This document shows positions 62,628-64,000 of a stretch of 64,000 nucleotides of DNA, piece by piece. Each line of letters starts with the position of its first letter. Position 1 is the first letter of the stretch. The translations under genes were made by a program, and so were the position numbers. The notes under the pieces were generated by a model. That model was not told the DNA's origin. It worked only from the letters and a program-made list of their open reading frames with translations, and ran no database searches. Where the stretch lies: assembly GCA_020630095.1 (NCBI GenBank), contig JAHDCD010000009.1:1-64000 (forward strand), in the 5' to 3' direction. The stretch is from Rickettsiales bacterium. GTDB taxonomy: Bacteria; Pseudomonadota; Alphaproteobacteria; Rickettsiales; UBA8987.

Positions 62628-62894
62628 ATGACTAATATTGTAATCTATACGAAAGATTTTTGTCCATACTGCACGCGCGCTAAGGATTTACTAAAGCGTA
62701 AAGGCGTAGATGTTTCTACTATTAAAGATATTGATATCACTAACTCTGAAGATTTGCAGGTTGAGTGTTTAGAGAAGTCTGGCGGTCGTAGAACTGTACC
62801 TCAGATTTTTATTAATGATACTCACGTTGGTGGGTATGATGACCTTGATGCACTAAACAGCCAAGGCGGTTTGGATAAACTTTTACAAGGGTAA
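62628..62894 (+). CDS. grxC: Glutaredoxin 3 (GrxC type)
   Basis: The 88-residue, dithiol glutaredoxin has the redox motif CPYC (C12-C15), RRTVPQIFIN with the cis-Pro, and GGYDDL for glutathione binding. It reduces disulphides with glutathione. It could reduce the ribonucleotide reductase encoded in this window. Confidence 0.95.
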   Translation: MTNIVIYTKDFCPYCTRAKDLLKRKGVDVSTIKDIDITNSEDLQVECLEKSGGRRTVPQIFINDTHVGGYDDLDALNSQGGLDKLLQG

Positions 62895-62966
62895 AAGGTA
62901 GAAAAGGGTAAAAAGTGAAAAGATAGCCTTGACTGTAGTAACTTTTTTACTCTAAGGGGGTAAGTT

Positions 62967-63446
62967 ATGAACTTTTTTAATGATAGAGATTTGGCAAGAC
63001 GTTTAAGAGATGGCGAGGTTTCATCTAAGGAGAAGTTTTATTATCTTCTTACTTTTTAGGTAATTTATACAATATTTTTTACCGCATATGTTTCGGATGC
63101 GATATATTCTACGGGTAATAGCTTAGATTACATTGCCGATATTATTATTGTTCTTCTTACTATTATAGGAACGTACCTTGTTTATAATTCTAATAGAGCA
63201 GGTGATGACGAGGATTTTATTGCTAGATTCACTTGCCTTTCAATACCTATTGCCGTTCATATGATATTATTTTCTTTGTTAGCGGGCTTCATAGAAGCGG
63301 CTCTTACAATGACAGAAGAGGATATAATGAATGAGGATTATATCTATACGACAACAATATATGGAGCAGTTGGCTTGGTATTAGTTGTAGCGTATTTCTA
63401 TTATAGAATTAATTCTTCGATTAAGATTGCTTCATCTAAAAGTTAA
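62967..63446 (+). pseudogene. Membrane protein gene with an in-frame TAG at codon 31
   Basis: A strong AAGGGGG lies 6 nt before ATG 62967. The frame reads MNFFNDRDLARRLRDGEV then SSKEKFYYLLTF, meets TAG at 63057-63059, and continues open for 128 more codons with about four hydrophobic segments to TAA 63446. The continuation is clearly coding. Thus the gene carries a nonsense codon (pseudogene or sequencing error), unless TAG is read through or translation restarts, for instance at ATG 63261. Family unknown. Confidence 0.7.
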
Positions 63447-64000
63447 ATTGTAGGCCAACTTCTACGTTGTGAGAGGTGTAGTCTTCGAATTTTGTATTAA
63501 TATTTGTAAGTTCGAAGCCATCTGGGATTCCAAAATATTTATAACCTAAAACTAAATCAGCTATTTTACTCATATTATAACGAGCGCCTGCGCCGGTTTG
63601 CCAAGCTGGTTTAAAGTCATCAGACTCTTCTGCATCTAAGTTAGTGGCTAAGCCACCGCCGATAGAGCCATATATAGTTACGCCATCTTCTTCTACGAAA
63701 TCGTAATTAGCATTTACTAGTATAGCTAGAATTTCGGCTTTATTATTTGGGAATGATGAGTCTTCAAATTCAGATATGCCATATGAAGCTTCAATAGATG
63801 CGTGTAGTTTATCTGCAATATATTGACCAAGCTCTGCTGATGCGCCGTAGCCAATTTCATAATTAGTAAAATCTTCTGCTCCAGATATTTCGTATGCAAC
63901 TTCAGATGCGCCAACGCCACGTAAGCTTAATTTTGCATACGGGTCATTTTCTAATGCAATGGCATTGTTAGAAATTAATAAAGCTGGTATTAGTAATAAT
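63436..64000 (-). CDS. Outer-membrane beta-barrel protein (OmpA/Omp25-like), 5' end outside the window
   Basis: The minus-strand frame ends at TAG 63438-63436 and remains open to the window edge (188 codons). It begins inside a signal peptide (LLLIPALLISNNAIA) and continues ENDPYAKLSLRGVGASEV. The body shows alternating strands with ARYNMSKIADLVLGYKYFG, and it ends VEVGLQFNF with a terminal Phe, as required for Bam-dependent insertion. Only the first few residues are missing. The size and last strands fit the small eight-strand porin/Omp25-Omp31 type. Its 3' end overlaps the preceding membrane protein gene by 11 nt. Confidence 0.82.
   Translation of the reverse strand, partial: LLLIPALLISNNAIALENDPYAKLSLRGVGASEVAYEISGAEDFTNYEIGYGASAELGQYIADKLHASIEASYGISEFEDSSFPNNKAEILAILVNANYDFVEEDGVTIYGSIGGGLATNLDAEESDDFKPAWQTGAGARYNMSKIADLVLGYKYFGIPDGFELTNINTKFEDYTSHNVEVGLQFNF

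Noticed and set aside
63057-63059. TAG reassigned to a sense codon
   Set aside because: Other genes in the window use TAG as a normal stop (for example ctaG, rpsP, petC neighbours), so code reassignment is not supported.

Overview
The window is a gene-dense stretch of an AT-rich alphaproteobacterial chromosome. Several things point to this class: the cta order ctaB / small coxF-like gene / ctaG / ctaE, a ribH-nusB pair, the SRP RNA gene beside dnaX, a Fur/Mur-type regulator without a C-terminal CxxC, ubiquinol oxidoreductase genes petA-petB-petC, an NtrY-like kinase, olsB-olsA, and CtrA-like boxes (TTAA-N7-TTAA). De novo purine (purEK), branched-chain amino acid (ilvD) and ornithine-lipid genes make a strongly reduced obligate endosymbiont less likely. 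The order cannot be fixed from this sequence alone.

Layout: 1-6.7 kb holds a tRNA-Glu, nusB, ribH, the cta cluster (interrupted by a GIY-YIG nuclease gene between two inverted palindromes), an RNase J homologue and rpsP. 6.8-14.3 kb is one 2492-residue secreted cysteine-rich protein. 14.3-20.4 kb carries dnaX, a four-helix-bundle gene, SRP RNA, an acylase-ceramidase pair and nrdB. 20.4-25.5 kb has a repeat-rich gap, sucD, coq7, a short alkyltransferase-like gene, a small hydrophobic peptide gene with strong hairpins, fur and gltA. 25.6-31.1 kb has yraN, a BON lipoprotein, folP (with a palindromic repeat inside its reading frame), dnaQ-like, pmbA and a TpsB-type transporter. 31.3-41.6 kb has a secreted coiled-coil protein, a periplasmic binding protein, a sensor kinase, olsA/olsB, tilS, purK/purE, ydcH, a KpsT-like ATPase and a SulP transporter. 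41.6-57 kb alternates large outer-membrane or envelope proteins with ilvD, an rlu gene, crcB and ppdK, separated by long repeat-built gaps. 57-64 kb has pdhB, petA, a receiver-domain gene, petB, petC, a glutaredoxin gene, a membrane protein gene with an in-frame TAG, and a nearly complete outer-membrane beta-barrel gene running off the end.

Three themes cut across the gene list. First, a CtrA-like box followed 11-12 nt later by a -10 hexamer lies upstream of at least seven genes, six of them for secreted or surface proteins and one for a receiver-domain protein. Several of these mRNAs would start at or within a few bases of the start codon (leaderless). Second, intergenic DNA is built from a few repeat families. 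GTCATT...AATGAC palindromes are scattered at about 14 sites, including inside folP, at an rlu start codon and around the GIY-YIG gene. A 130-140 bp family (B) keeps its hairpins while their sequence changes. An AT-rich 180 bp family (C) occurs at gene 3' ends. Third, there are several single-locus oddities: an A10 slippage site in dnaX that would give a gamma-sized product, a long structured leader before a 1023-residue outer-membrane protein, and a candidate small toxic or leader peptide.

The genes describe an aerobic Gram-negative cell with cytochrome bc1, cytochrome oxidase, TCA enzymes and PPDK, and an outer surface rich in large beta-barrels and cysteine-rich or repeat proteins.
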